A stretch of DNA of 44,163 nt from the NCBI RefSeq assembly GCF_001678675.1, contig NZ_LZRN01000035.1, positions 1 to 44,163 on the forward strand, in the 5' to 3' direction. Origin of the DNA: Gelidibacter algens (GTDB lineage Bacteria; Bacteroidota; Bacteroidia; Flavobacteriales; Flavobacteriaceae). Shown in pieces: positions 1 through 7,203 of this stretch (positions are counted from its first letter, which is position 1; the number at the start of each line of letters is the position of its first letter). The position numbers were made by a program, and so were the translations under genes. The notes under the pieces were generated by a model. That model saw only the letters and a list, made by a program, of their open reading frames with translations, made no database searches and had not been told where the DNA came from.

Positions 1-304
1 ATAACAGATACTTTTTGTTGTATAAAATCTATTCCCTCAATAAAATTTGCAGGAAAGAATTCACTCCATTCAGATTCAATTTCTGGTGTTTTAAATGAAT
101 ATAATAAGCTCCATATGCCTCCGTCTCTTTCAACTTCATCTTCAATATAGATTCTATAGTCACTGTCTTTTAATTCAAATTTAGGATTGAATTTAAGTTT
201 CGAGGTTCTAAATAATTGCTTTGCATATATCTTTCAGATTTCGGATACTTACTTAATAATCTATGAGCTTTGTTTATTTTATAAACTTTTGGATTAATCT
301 TCAT
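1..304 (-). pseudogene. Small hypothetical protein, partial and frameshifted
   Basis: Runs off the left edge. Reading from the ATG at 304, the frame starts MKINPKVYKINKAHRLLSKY and then stops near 172. From about position 230 to 1 another frame is open and protein-like (KDSDYRIYIEDEVERDGG, later ESEWSEFFPANF). The two halves join into one sensible protein if a single base is missing, or two are extra, around 226-236. The start lies 13 nt after the reverse transcriptase stop, so this is probably the third gene of the operon. No family is recognised. The frameshift may be a real mutation or an assembly error; the window has three other such breaks. Confidence 0.45.
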
Positions 305-317
305 TTAATTATTTTTA

Positions 318-746
318 TTAATACCATTCTTCTTCTCCTTCATCATATTCCACTTTAGTCATTTTATAACCATCAAGCCAATCGAATTCCATAGAAACTT
401 TTGGTCTAATCTGTTTGTCTACGTCATAAAACGATATGTCATAATCCAGCATCATACTGAAATATTCATTATCTAAAGTTTCATGGATATCATCGAATTC
501 TATCCACTCTTTTGCAATTGACTCATAAATTAAAAGCCAGTTTTCGCTAAATGAACTGGAATTTTCGATATGAGCTTTGAGAGAATTTGTGCTTGGTTTT
601 CTACCTTCATAAAGTGTTTCATCAATTAAATGCAAGCACAATAGTTTAGATATAGAATCTTTACTTGCCAATATTGATTCTACTATTTTTTTTGGAACAC
701 TCAATTCGGAATGTAATAAAAGTCCAAATTGACCAAGAAACTTCAA
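318..746 (-). pseudogene. C-terminal part of the reverse transcriptase (shifted frame)
   Basis: This frame overlaps the end of the upstream reverse transcriptase ORF and has only a TTG as possible start, so it is unlikely to be a separate gene. The upstream frame runs ...HSFEVSWSIWTFITFRIECSKK and degenerates into a short tail. Removing one A from the A8 run (T8 at 686-693 on the plus strand) joins it to KKIVESILASKDSISKLLC in this frame, giving a 573-aa protein that ends at 318. The C-terminal region (SFSENWLLIYESIAKEW, DYDISFYDVDK) looks like the helical tail carried by Abi/UG-type reverse transcriptases. An A8 run could also allow slippage that makes the full protein. Confidence 0.6.
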
Positions 747-2040
747 ACGAATGATTTAGTATTAAATGTTCATCGATAATTGTTGTTAATACGTGCTTTA
801 TTTTCTGTTTTGACTTATTATCAAGATAAATCTTGTATATATAAATTATCTCAAAAATTAAATCAATTGTGCTTGAGTCAATAATCAATGTTTGGAGTAT
901 GAAGGAAAGAAAGATATCCCAATTCTCCTCATCTACAATAATCTCACCCAACTTAAACTTTTTGAGTGCATAATGGATGACCCAAGATGAATTTTTCTTA
1001 TTAGCCTGGATGGATGAATGTAATATTGAAAAAAAATTTCTTAATTCATATTTGTCGACTAAATTAAAATTAAATCTGTCAAAATTTTCAGACCAGGTTT
1101 CTATATAGTTGAATGGTAGTTCATTAATGCTGACTTTATTCTCATTAGTTTCTAATTGGAATTCGTAAAGAACTTGCTGTATTATTTTAAGTGCATTCTC
1201 TGCTTCATTCCTATTATCAAAATAAAAATAAAAATCATCGTAATATCTTGTTCCAGTATGTTGTATAGATGTAAGTCGTTTATTAATTTCAAAGTCAATA
1301 CGATTTGCAATTACTTCCGCTAAAATTAAAGATGTGTCTGGTCCAATACACAATCCAATGCTTTGTCTATCATTGCAATTTCGAACTAAAGTATCTATGT
1401 AGTCCGCAGAGCGATAAGATTTAGCATCTGTATTTGACATTAAAAGTCTTTCCCATTTAGCTTTATCTGAACTTGCAATTTTATAAAGATTTTTGGCTTT
1501 TTCTTTACCTAATAAAGCCCATGGAATTGAATGAGTATATATTGTAGGATAAAATTGAGAAATATCTAATATCAATTCTATTTTTTTATCGAAGGATTTT
1601 TCTATTAGTTGAAATTTGAAATTGTTCCACGATGTACTTTTTGTCCGAACTGCTCTTTTAGCACGGGATTCAATAGGTGTGCTTTCAGAATAATTACTTA
1701 ATTTATAACTACTGCGTATCAAGCTCCAATTTTCAATTATGGCATTAGATAAATCGGCAAATTGTTTTGGGTTGGGTATTCCCAATTTTCTTCTGGAATA
1801 AATTCCTTTAGCCAAATTATAAACCCCAAGTTGAGAGCTATTGTATTTTCCGTAATTTTCTTTAAATCTTTGATTTGCTCTTGCTCTATTTTCTGAAGGC
1901 AGTAGTAGTTTTTCTTGAGTTATTTTTTTATCCCATTTGGCTTTTACAAACCTATATTTTTCAGCGAAAATTTTTGTTTGGAATGGAGGTGGAAGTTCTT
2001 TAGGAAAGTAACCTTTCTCTAAAATTTTTCTAAGGTTCAT
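661..2040 (-). CDS. Reverse transcriptase, Abi/UG/DRT-like (probably antiviral), truncated by frameshift
   Basis: RNA-directed DNA polymerase. Motif A is LDISQFYPTIYTHSIPWA with its catalytic Asp, motif B region is SIGLCIGPDTSLILAEVIA, and motif C is RYYDDFYFYF (the YxDD box with the two metal-binding Asp). The N-terminus (GYFPKELPPPF) and the IYTHSIPWA stretch resemble reverse transcriptases of abortive-infection and unknown-group type rather than group II introns: no maturase, HNH or GIIM domain is visible. The start lies 49 nt after a PD-(D/E)xK protein gene on the same strand, and a small gene follows. The last 10 or so residues of this ORF are out of frame after an A8 run; the intact product would be 573 aa. 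The exact class (AbiA, AbiK, a DRT type) cannot be settled by eye. Confidence 0.85.
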   Translation of the reverse strand: MNLRKILEKGYFPKELPPPFQTKIFAEKYRFVKAKWDKKITQEKLLLPSENRARANQRFKENYGKYNSSQLGVYNLAKGIYSRRKLGIPNPKQFADLSNAIIENWSLIRSSYKLSNYSESTPIESRAKRAVRTKSTSWNNFKFQLIEKSFDKKIELILDISQFYPTIYTHSIPWALLGKEKAKNLYKIASSDKAKWERLLMSNTDAKSYRSADYIDTLVRNCNDRQSIGLCIGPDTSLILAEVIANRIDFEINKRLTSIQHTGTRYYDDFYFYFDNRNEAENALKIIQQVLYEFQLETNENKVSINELPFNYIETWSENFDRFNFNLVDKYELRNFFSILHSSIQANKKNSSWVIHYALKKFKLGEIIVDEENWDIFLSFILQTLIIDSSTIDLIFEIIYIYKIYLDNKSKQKIKHVLTTIIDEHLILNHSFEVSWSIWTFITFRIECSKKNSRINIGK

Positions 2041-2089
2041 ATAATGATGTAATTATTAATTTTACAGATGAGTTTCGCAAGTTTAAATT

Positions 2090-3934
2090 TCACTTAGTCA
2101 AAGCCTTAATTATCCGTTCCTCATTAATCACAATATCCCTAAATAACACATGAGGAAATTCTTGATATTTAGAAGTTTTAAATGCGTCGAATATTTTGGC
2201 TAATGTAGTAGCCGTTAAAAGTGATAAATTCATTTCGGTGTCCATCTCGCAATCGGTCACGAAATCATCGCTGAACTCTGGTGAGACCAGCAGGATTTTT
2301 ACGATTCTTAAATTGTTTTTGAGTGCTAGATTTTGATATGATTTTAATTGTCTGGATACTGTGCTGAACTTGTTGTAACCTCTTTCTTTACTTGTTTTGC
2401 ACTCCACGATGATGACTTCATTATTGCCCAAATTCAACAGAATATCTATCATATCCTTGCTGGTGTTGAGTTGGTTTTTGAATTTGTCATCAACGTTAAA
2501 GCCCAACCCTTTAAAGATAATTTTTGTGAGTTCTTCGAATTTCAAACCCAGCTCGCTCTCCTTAACAGAGATTCCGTTTTCTTTTAATAAGTTGAGGTTG
2601 CGGTAGCCGACGTTTGCGTAGTTTTCGAGATATAGGTTTTCAACATCCTTATAGTGGTCTAAAATGTTTAAAATGTCATCGCCTCGCTGTTTGATGCCGT
2701 TCTCTTTTATGAATTTTGAGAGGTCTGGTTTCGTAATTAAATCTAAAATATCTCTTGGTTTTATGTTGTAGTCCAATAGATAATCTGCATTGAGTACATA
2801 CTCATCCTGTAACTCAAATTGTTCTTTGAGTTCTTTGTTTAGTTTAGGAAGTGATGTGTTGAGTTCGGTGAGCATTTTATCAAAGCCATCAATGGAAATG
2901 CCTACTTTTTCATCTTTTTCGACGGTGTCGAAATGGTCTATTAAGCTTTTGATTTTATCTTCGAGCGTGCTTCCTTTTAGGTTTTGGATATTCAAGCCTT
3001 TCTCACAAAACTCATTGAGCTGCTTTTTCTTATCGGTAAGATTTGTGCCTTCTTTATAGATATCATAAGTGAGCAAATCAGTAAAGGAAATACCTTGCTT
3101 AATGATTTCTTCTATCTTTTGTGTAGCGCTTAGTTTTCTATCGATATTATGCTCTTTGGCGATTTGGTTGATGATTGGCTCTCGCAATAATTTTAAGGTG
3201 CGTCGGTAGAACTTTTCGGCAACTTCTTTTTGTCTAACCTTTCTTAAGAGCCTTACCATTTCATCAGCCACATATATCATGTTTTCCTTTTTAGAATAGA
3301 ACACAACACCTATATTTTTTAAGTTATTGATGACGTCTTGAATTTGTTCTTTCTTGATAGGTAAAATAGAATAGTTAATCAACTTAATATCTTCTTGGGA
3401 CAGTCCTAATTGTTTTGATAGGGTCAGGATAATTGAAAGTTCATCGGCCGTAATTTTGGCGTCACGATTATTTGAAATGTCATTTGTATAGGCAGTAGAA
3501 AGACATGCTTTGTAGATGCGATAGTCTCGTTTTCTTGATTCGCTTAATTCTGATTTATCACTTTCTAATTCTGTAGTAAGGGTTTTGATTTTCCCTTTTA
3601 GATTCTTGACTTCTGTATCGTATAATCTAGAAAACCAATCTTGTTTCATCAGGCAATTTCCGTCTCGAATGATGATGTCTATTAGGATATCCAATTGGGA
3701 ATTGGCTTCTTGGAATTCACATTTTAAATGATCGGTAAATTCTTGTGAAACCAAGCTAAAGATATTTGAGATATTCAGACTGTCAACGGATTTAAGCCCT
3801 TTGTCTGTTGAGCTTAATATCTTTTCAATTTCCTTGGCGTTTTTTGGGTTTTTGGAGATTATATGGTCTATGATTTTTATAAAGGAGTTTTTTTCTAGTG
3901 AGCCGAGTTTGTCAAGAATCTTTTCTAGTTTCAT
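2090..3934 (-). CDS. Large protein with C-terminal PD-(D/E)xK nuclease domain
   Basis: 614 aa, cytoplasmic, no signal peptide. Residues 1-160 are helical and charged. The middle (about 160-460) contains winged-helix or SAP-like stretches such as ITADELSIILTLSKQLGLS and repeated DLLxYDI/DILDLI segments. The C-terminus has the restriction-endonuclease fold pattern: GLKFEELTKIIFKGLGF (helix with Glu near 467), then D497 in MIDILL and the ECK triad at 511-513, followed by a helix with RQLKSYQ. This is the Mrr-like or Holliday-junction-resolvase-like arrangement D-x13-ExK. It is the first gene of the operon with the reverse transcriptase. A defence role is inferred from the neighbour and fold; the N-terminal part is not recognised. 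Confidence 0.7.
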   Translation of the reverse strand: MKLEKILDKLGSLEKNSFIKIIDHIISKNPKNAKEIEKILSSTDKGLKSVDSLNISNIFSLVSQEFTDHLKCEFQEANSQLDILIDIIIRDGNCLMKQDWFSRLYDTEVKNLKGKIKTLTTELESDKSELSESRKRDYRIYKACLSTAYTNDISNNRDAKITADELSIILTLSKQLGLSQEDIKLINYSILPIKKEQIQDVINNLKNIGVVFYSKKENMIYVADEMVRLLRKVRQKEVAEKFYRRTLKLLREPIINQIAKEHNIDRKLSATQKIEEIIKQGISFTDLLTYDIYKEGTNLTDKKKQLNEFCEKGLNIQNLKGSTLEDKIKSLIDHFDTVEKDEKVGISIDGFDKMLTELNTSLPKLNKELKEQFELQDEYVLNADYLLDYNIKPRDILDLITKPDLSKFIKENGIKQRGDDILNILDHYKDVENLYLENYANVGYRNLNLLKENGISVKESELGLKFEELTKIIFKGLGFNVDDKFKNQLNTSKDMIDILLNLGNNEVIIVECKTSKERGYNKFSTVSRQLKSYQNLALKNNLRIVKILLVSPEFSDDFVTDCEMDTEMNLSLLTATTLAKIFDAFKTSKYQEFPHVLFRDIVINEERIIKALTK

Positions 3935-4053
3935 AGGGATGATTTAATTGAGTAGGTGTGTTGCTCTAGCAATTACGTGAAAATAAAGGATATATCATAT
4001 ACGTAGAACTACGTAATTGTAAAAATTTTCTGATGAGTTCTTGCTCAATTTAT

Positions 4054-4216
4054 GGGATTGCTTCGTGCCTCGCAATGACGTTTGTGGTGGATTGCTTCGT
4101 GCCTCGCAATGACGTTTGCGTGGGATTGCTTCGTGCCTCGCAATGACGGTTGTGTGGGATTGCTTCGTGTCTTGCATTAACGATTGTGTGGGATTGCTTC
4201 GTGCCTCGCAATCTCG
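4054..4216. repeat. 34-bp tandem repeat, five units (dispersed Bacteroidota repeat)
   Basis: Units begin at 4054, 4088, 4122, 4156 and 4190, an exact 34-bp period. The core is GGATTGCTTCGTGCCTCGCA followed by ATGACG; unit 4 is degenerate. The linkers between cores are only about 7 nt, similar to one another (TTTGTGGT, TTTGCGTG, GTTGTGTG), so there are no spacers in the CRISPR sense. Translated on the minus strand it yields the well-known spurious string SLRGTKQSH, a sign of a dispersed intergenic repeat. It sits upstream of the nuclease and reverse transcriptase operon. Confidence 0.85.
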
Positions 4217-4444
4217 AACTGTAGGGTAATATTCCTTCAACCTTCTAGATCTCAGAGACATTAGTTTTCAAATATCATCCCCGTGCTTTTGGTCGTTAAT
4301 TTTTGTAAACCAATGCATTCTAGCGAGTTAAAAATGCAAATCAACTAATTTGTCTTCACAAATTGTGTGGCTATCCGTTTCCTGAGCTAATTTTGTAGGG
4401 TTGCTATTTACCAGTAATTAGTATTAACTAAAAATGAAGCACTT

Positions 4445-4639
4445 ATGGAAACAACACTACACTACACTTTTAAAAGAAGATCTCAAAATTATTTTGACTG
4501 GTTACTTAACACGATTAAATCTGAAAAATATCACATGGCAGAAAGCCTCATTGTGGATTGGAAAGATTTGGATTGATTGTACCATCAAAAAAATAGGTCA
4601 TCACAAATGCATCTTTTTAAACCTTCTCACGTCTATTAG
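4445..4639 (+). pseudogene. Possible small ORF broken by an in-frame TGA
   Basis: From ATG 4445 the frame encodes METTLHYTFKRRSQNYFDWL and continues hydrophilic to SLIVDWKDLD, where TGA at 4574-4576 stops it; the same frame then stays open to TAG at 4637. A C-to-T change of CGA to TGA would explain the stop. A competing frame, 4434-4643, gives 69 aa rich in Ile, Leu and Lys and looks less like a protein. No family is recognised and neither may be real. Confidence 0.2.
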
Positions 4640-4661
4640 ATGAACTTTAAATATAGACACC

Positions 4662-4763
4662 ATGAAAAATACAGAATGCGTTTGTAATTGTGACAGTTGC
4701 CAAACAGGAAATTGTGCGGCATGTACTTGTCAAAACTGTAGCTGCAAAGGCTGCAACTGTTAA
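4662..4763 (+). CDS. Cysteine-rich metallothionein-like small protein (33 aa)
   Basis: ATG 4662 to TAA 4763 encodes 33 residues of which 11 are Cys, at positions 6, 8, 10, 13, 18, 21, 23, 26, 28, 31 and 33. The spacing is mostly CxC and CxxC (for example CVCNCDSC and CSCKGCNC), the pattern of metallothioneins and other metal-thiolate peptides. There are no aromatic residues. A probable role is binding of Zn, Cu or Cd, or thiol buffering, in the cytoplasm; this is inferred from composition only. It is followed by its own strong terminator and then by a SigZ-type sigma factor gene, so the two form a compact neighbourhood. It is too short for most gene finders. Confidence 0.65.
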   Translation: MKNTECVCNCDSCQTGNCAACTCQNCSCKGCNC

Positions 4764-4787
4764 GCTTAGTTTAAAATATGAATCATA

Positions 4788-4828
4788 AGAGTCCGTTTTA
4801 GTAATTTTAGACTAAAGTGGACTCTTTT
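4788..4828 (+). terminator. Intrinsic terminator after the Cys-rich gene
   Basis: Arms AAGAGTCC-GT-TTTAGT (4788-4803) and ACTAAAGTGGACTCTT (4811-4826) pair except for two internal mismatches, with a 7-nt loop and a following T run. It lies between the Cys-rich ORF and the sigma factor ATG at 4841, so the sigma gene needs read-through or a promoter inside this region. Confidence 0.75.
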
Positions 4829-4840
4829 TAATTTGGGGTT

Positions 4841-5380
4841 ATGAAAACAAAACTAGTTTGGGATGCCTATGCAGAAGACGTGAAGCACTTTATTTTTAGC
4901 AAAATTAAAGATGCCGCGGTTACTGATGATGTGCTGCAGGACACCTTTATTAAAATCCATATCAAACTGGAGACTTTAAAAGATGCTGCTAAATTAAAAT
5001 CGTGGGTGTTTTCCATTGCCCGGCATACCGTGATGGATTATTTTAGAAACCAGGATTTAAAGAATCCCGTTACCGAAGACACTCTTGCTTCTGAACCCAT
5101 TCCTACAGAACACACCAGGGAAGATTGTTTGCACGGCATCATTAAAAGCTTACCAAAAAAATATAGAACGCCGCTGATTTTAGCGGATATTCAAGGTTTA
5201 AAGCAAGCCCAAATTTCGGAGCAGTTACAGGTGCCGTTGGCTACCGTAAAATCTCAAATTCAACGGGGCAGAAAATTGATTGCACAAGGTTTTGTGGATT
5301 GTTGTGACTTTAAGATCAATGACAGCGGGTATTTGGTGGGCGAGTTGAAAGAACGGGAACAGTGTAAAATTTGTCATTAA
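4841..5380 (+). CDS. sigZ: ECF-type RNA polymerase sigma factor, SigZ-like
   Basis: 179 aa. Region 2 is at about 5-70 (VTDDVLQDTFIKI, then LKSWVFSIARHTVMDYFR, the -10 recognition helix). Region 4 is at about 105-150 (LPKKYRTPLILADIQGLKQ, then the HTH with VPLATVKSQIQRGRKLI). A short C-terminal tail holds CCDF and ends in CKICH, a possible metal or redox site seen in SigZ-type factors. It would direct core polymerase to a stress regulon. No anti-sigma gene is next to it; the following gene is divergent. The Cys-rich ORF directly upstream suggests a metal or thiol stress link. Confidence 0.88.
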   Translation: MKTKLVWDAYAEDVKHFIFSKIKDAAVTDDVLQDTFIKIHIKLETLKDAAKLKSWVFSIARHTVMDYFRNQDLKNPVTEDTLASEPIPTEHTREDCLHGIIKSLPKKYRTPLILADIQGLKQAQISEQLQVPLATVKSQIQRGRKLIAQGFVDCCDFKINDSGYLVGELKEREQCKICH

Positions 5381-5453
5381 GGGGTAGGTTGGTGTCATAT
5401 TGATTTAAGACGCAGTTTTTAGTGTGTCTCGTTTCTGAAAATTTTGACACGGA

Positions 5454-5521
5454 TTTCACGGATTTTCACGGACTGCTGGTGGGAAGGAGATTTCACGGAC
5501 CTGCAGGCAGGATTTCACGGA
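5454..5521. repeat. Degenerate TTTCACGGA repeat cluster in intergenic region
   Basis: The 9-mer TTTCACGGA occurs at 5454, 5464, 5491 and 5513, with a CCTGCAGGCAGG palindrome between. The rest of the 330-bp gap (5381-5710) has no ORF, only AT-rich GGAATTTGGAATTT-like sequence near 5667-5705. Both are dispersed repeat remnants of a type common in flavobacterial intergenic regions. Confidence 0.6.
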
Positions 5522-5710
5522 TTTAGTCGTGACCTGATAATACTACTGCAAGTACTCATAAAGAATTACACGAATGTAAAGGTTTTCAGTCTGTTTTAAG
5601 GCCTTTAGCACTTTAGACCATTGCGGTTGAGTATAATTAATGCAGGTTCTTGATAACCAAGGATTGGAATTTGGAATTTCGAATTTTAGTTTTTTGGAAT
5701 TTGAACAAAT

Positions 5711-6106
5711 CTACAAGCTCATCATCCAAGTGTGCTGCAACCGTCTAAACTTTTTCAGTTCACTCCGCAACACCGGCAGGTAATCTCTTCCGTTGCTATG
5801 GCTTTTTTCCAAACGTTTGCAATTTTTATAAAGCAGTGCGGTCAAACGTTCCAATGAAGCGATGTGTTTGTATTTTTTGTCGGAATGACGTTCCAGTTCT
5901 GCATTGACAATTTCAGGAGCCAATGAGGTTGACTGTTGCACGATATCTCCAGAAAAATAAATGTGATCATCTTCTGAACCATCTGGTTTTAAGTATGCTA
6001 AATCCTGATTTAAATACGTAGAAATGCTTCGAGATAGTATAATAATATCCAGAGCCTTTTTATAGATAGGCAAATCGGATAGGTGCGATGGGATGGGGTA
6101 CAACAT
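5711..6106 (-). CDS. Hypothetical helical protein, four-helix-bundle type
   Basis: 131 aa, no signal peptide or membrane segment. It begins MLYPIPSHLSDLPIYKKALD and is helical throughout; the C-terminal region is YLPVLRSELKKFRRLQHTWM. The same frame of motifs (LPxYxKAxxI near the N-terminus and YLxLLRxExxxFRxLxxxW near the C-terminus) occurs in the 169-aa protein at 6682-7191, on the other side of the Lrp gene, so the two are probably paralogues. The pattern recalls the S23/Avd-like four-helix bundle proteins. Its start is 118 nt from the Lrp gene start, divergently placed, with a TTAAAGCAA half-site at 6113 just upstream of its ATG. Confidence 0.7.
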   Translation of the reverse strand: MLYPIPSHLSDLPIYKKALDIIILSRSISTYLNQDLAYLKPDGSEDDHIYFSGDIVQQSTSLAPEIVNAELERHSDKKYKHIASLERLTALLYKNCKRLEKSHSNGRDYLPVLRSELKKFRRLQHTWMMSL

Positions 6107-6164
6107 GTTTCTTTAAAGCAATTTAACAAATTTACAGACAAATTCAGACGTATTACAATTGATA

Positions 6165-6192
6165 TTAAAGCAAAACTGTATATTTGCTTTAA
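6165..6192. promoter_or_regulatory. Perfect 10-bp inverted repeat overlapping the lrp promoter
   Basis: TTAAAGCAAA (6165-6174) and TTTGCTTTAA (6183-6192) are exact reverse complements with an 8-nt spacer. The right arm overlaps a TATATTTG -7 box (6179-6186), and the Lrp gene starts at 6225. A third half-site TTAAAGCAA is at 6113-6121 near the divergent gene start. This fits an autoregulatory operator for the Lrp/AsnC protein. The operator reading is inference; the palindrome is directly visible. Confidence 0.6.
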
Positions 6193-6224
6193 GAATTAAG
6201 GTAATAAAGTTAATTTTCTTTAAA

Positions 6225-6668
6225 ATGAGTATCGATACGCTTAACTGGAAGATTTTGAAGTGTTTGCAGAACAATGCACGCCTATCCAATGCTGAAATTG
6301 GCAGACAGGTGGGCATCAGTTCTCCCGCGGTTTCTGAACGGATTAAAAAGATGGAAGATGCTGGCATCATCCAAGGTTACCACGCATTTGTGTCGCCTTT
6401 TGAAGCAGGCTACCAACTCAAGGCCATTATCACTTTAAGAGCGTTTATGGGGATGCTGAAACCCTTTTTGGAAAAAGTGAAAACCTATGATGAGGTGTTG
6501 AACTGCTACCGGATAACCGGCAATGAAAACATTGTAATGGAAGTGGTCCTTAAAAACCAAAAGCACTTGGAAAGCTTTATTGATCAGCTCATTGTGTATG
6601 GGGAGACTAAAACACAAATTGTATTATCCCATGTGATCAAATACAATCAAGTACGGCCTATAAAATAG
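6225..6668 (+). CDS. Lrp/AsnC family transcriptional regulator
   Basis: 147 aa. The N-terminal HTH is clear (LNWKILKCLQNNARLSNAEI, then QVGISSPAVSERIKKMEDAG), followed by GIIQGYHAFVSPFEAGY and an RAM ligand-binding domain (CYRITGNENIVMEVVL, then the conserved terminal region ending KTQIVLSHVIK). The frame is open from 6159, but ATG 6225 (MSIDTLNWK) matches the family N-terminus and sits properly after the -7 box at 6179. It is likely to control itself and its neighbours, in response to an amino acid or related metabolite that cannot be read from sequence. Confidence 0.92.
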   Translation: MSIDTLNWKILKCLQNNARLSNAEIGRQVGISSPAVSERIKKMEDAGIIQGYHAFVSPFEAGYQLKAIITLRAFMGMLKPFLEKVKTYDEVLNCYRITGNENIVMEVVLKNQKHLESFIDQLIVYGETKTQIVLSHVIKYNQVRPIK

Positions 6669-6681
6669 TTGGGTGTAGGAT

Positions 6682-7191
6682 TTAAAGATCGTCTAAACCG
6701 TCAAAATCTTCAAAATTAAAAGGGATGTCATCGTCAGGATCGACGTCATCGTAATTCACACCTGGCGGATTAAAAAGTCCCCATCGGTCAATCACATAGT
6801 TCCAACAATCAAAGGTCTTTACCCATTCCGCAAACAACACCCTAAATTCGTCCACTTCTGTTCGTAAGAGATCCAAATATTCCGTGTCAGGATAACCGTG
6901 CATTTGTAGGCCTCTCGCATCAGTAATCAACTCTCTTGCTGCTTTCCTGATGATGGCTGCATTTTCCATTTTAATATCGTAGAGCATATCTTCAGACGAG
7001 GCGCCTGCTATCTTTGCAGGAATCGTCCCGGCGTTGATGCCCATATATTTGAGATTGTGCTGGATCATTTCGGCTTCAATGGGGTCGTTCACTTCAATAT
7101 CAGTTTTTTCCACAGAATCGATAATGGAGCCCACAAGATCCATAATTTCTCGTGCCTTTTGATATACAGGCAGTTGTTCCCATTGTTGCAT
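6682..7191 (-). CDS. Hypothetical four-helix-type protein with acidic tail
   Basis: 169 aa, soluble. It starts MQQWEQLPVYQKAREIMDLV and has YLDLLRTEVDEFRVLFAEWV near residue 130, the same two landmarks as the 131-aa protein at 5711-6106. The last 25 residues are strongly acidic (DDVDPDDDIPF, DFDGLDDL). It is convergent with the Lrp gene (13-nt gap) and lies 12 nt after the YpdA-like gene on the same strand, so it is probably the last gene of the MFS-YpdA transcript. Function unknown. Confidence 0.75.
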   Translation of the reverse strand: MQQWEQLPVYQKAREIMDLVGSIIDSVEKTDIEVNDPIEAEMIQHNLKYMGINAGTIPAKIAGASSEDMLYDIKMENAAIIRKAARELITDARGLQMHGYPDTEYLDLLRTEVDEFRVLFAEWVKTFDCWNYVIDRWGLFNPPGVNYDDVDPDDDIPFNFEDFDGLDDL

Positions 7192-7203
7192 AATTTGTCT
7201 TTT

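Noticed and set aside
661-2040. Group II intron or retron reverse transcriptase
   Set aside because: No maturase or HNH domain and no intron or msr/msd-like structure was seen; the motif context is of Abi/UG type.
4054-4216. CRISPR-like array with 34-bp period
   Set aside because: The intervals between repeat cores are only about 7 nt and similar to each other, there are no cas genes, and the core is a known type of dispersed repeat.
3995-4261. 88-aa minus-strand ORF
   Set aside because: It is the translation of the 34-bp tandem repeat (SLRGTKQSH-type string), not a gene.
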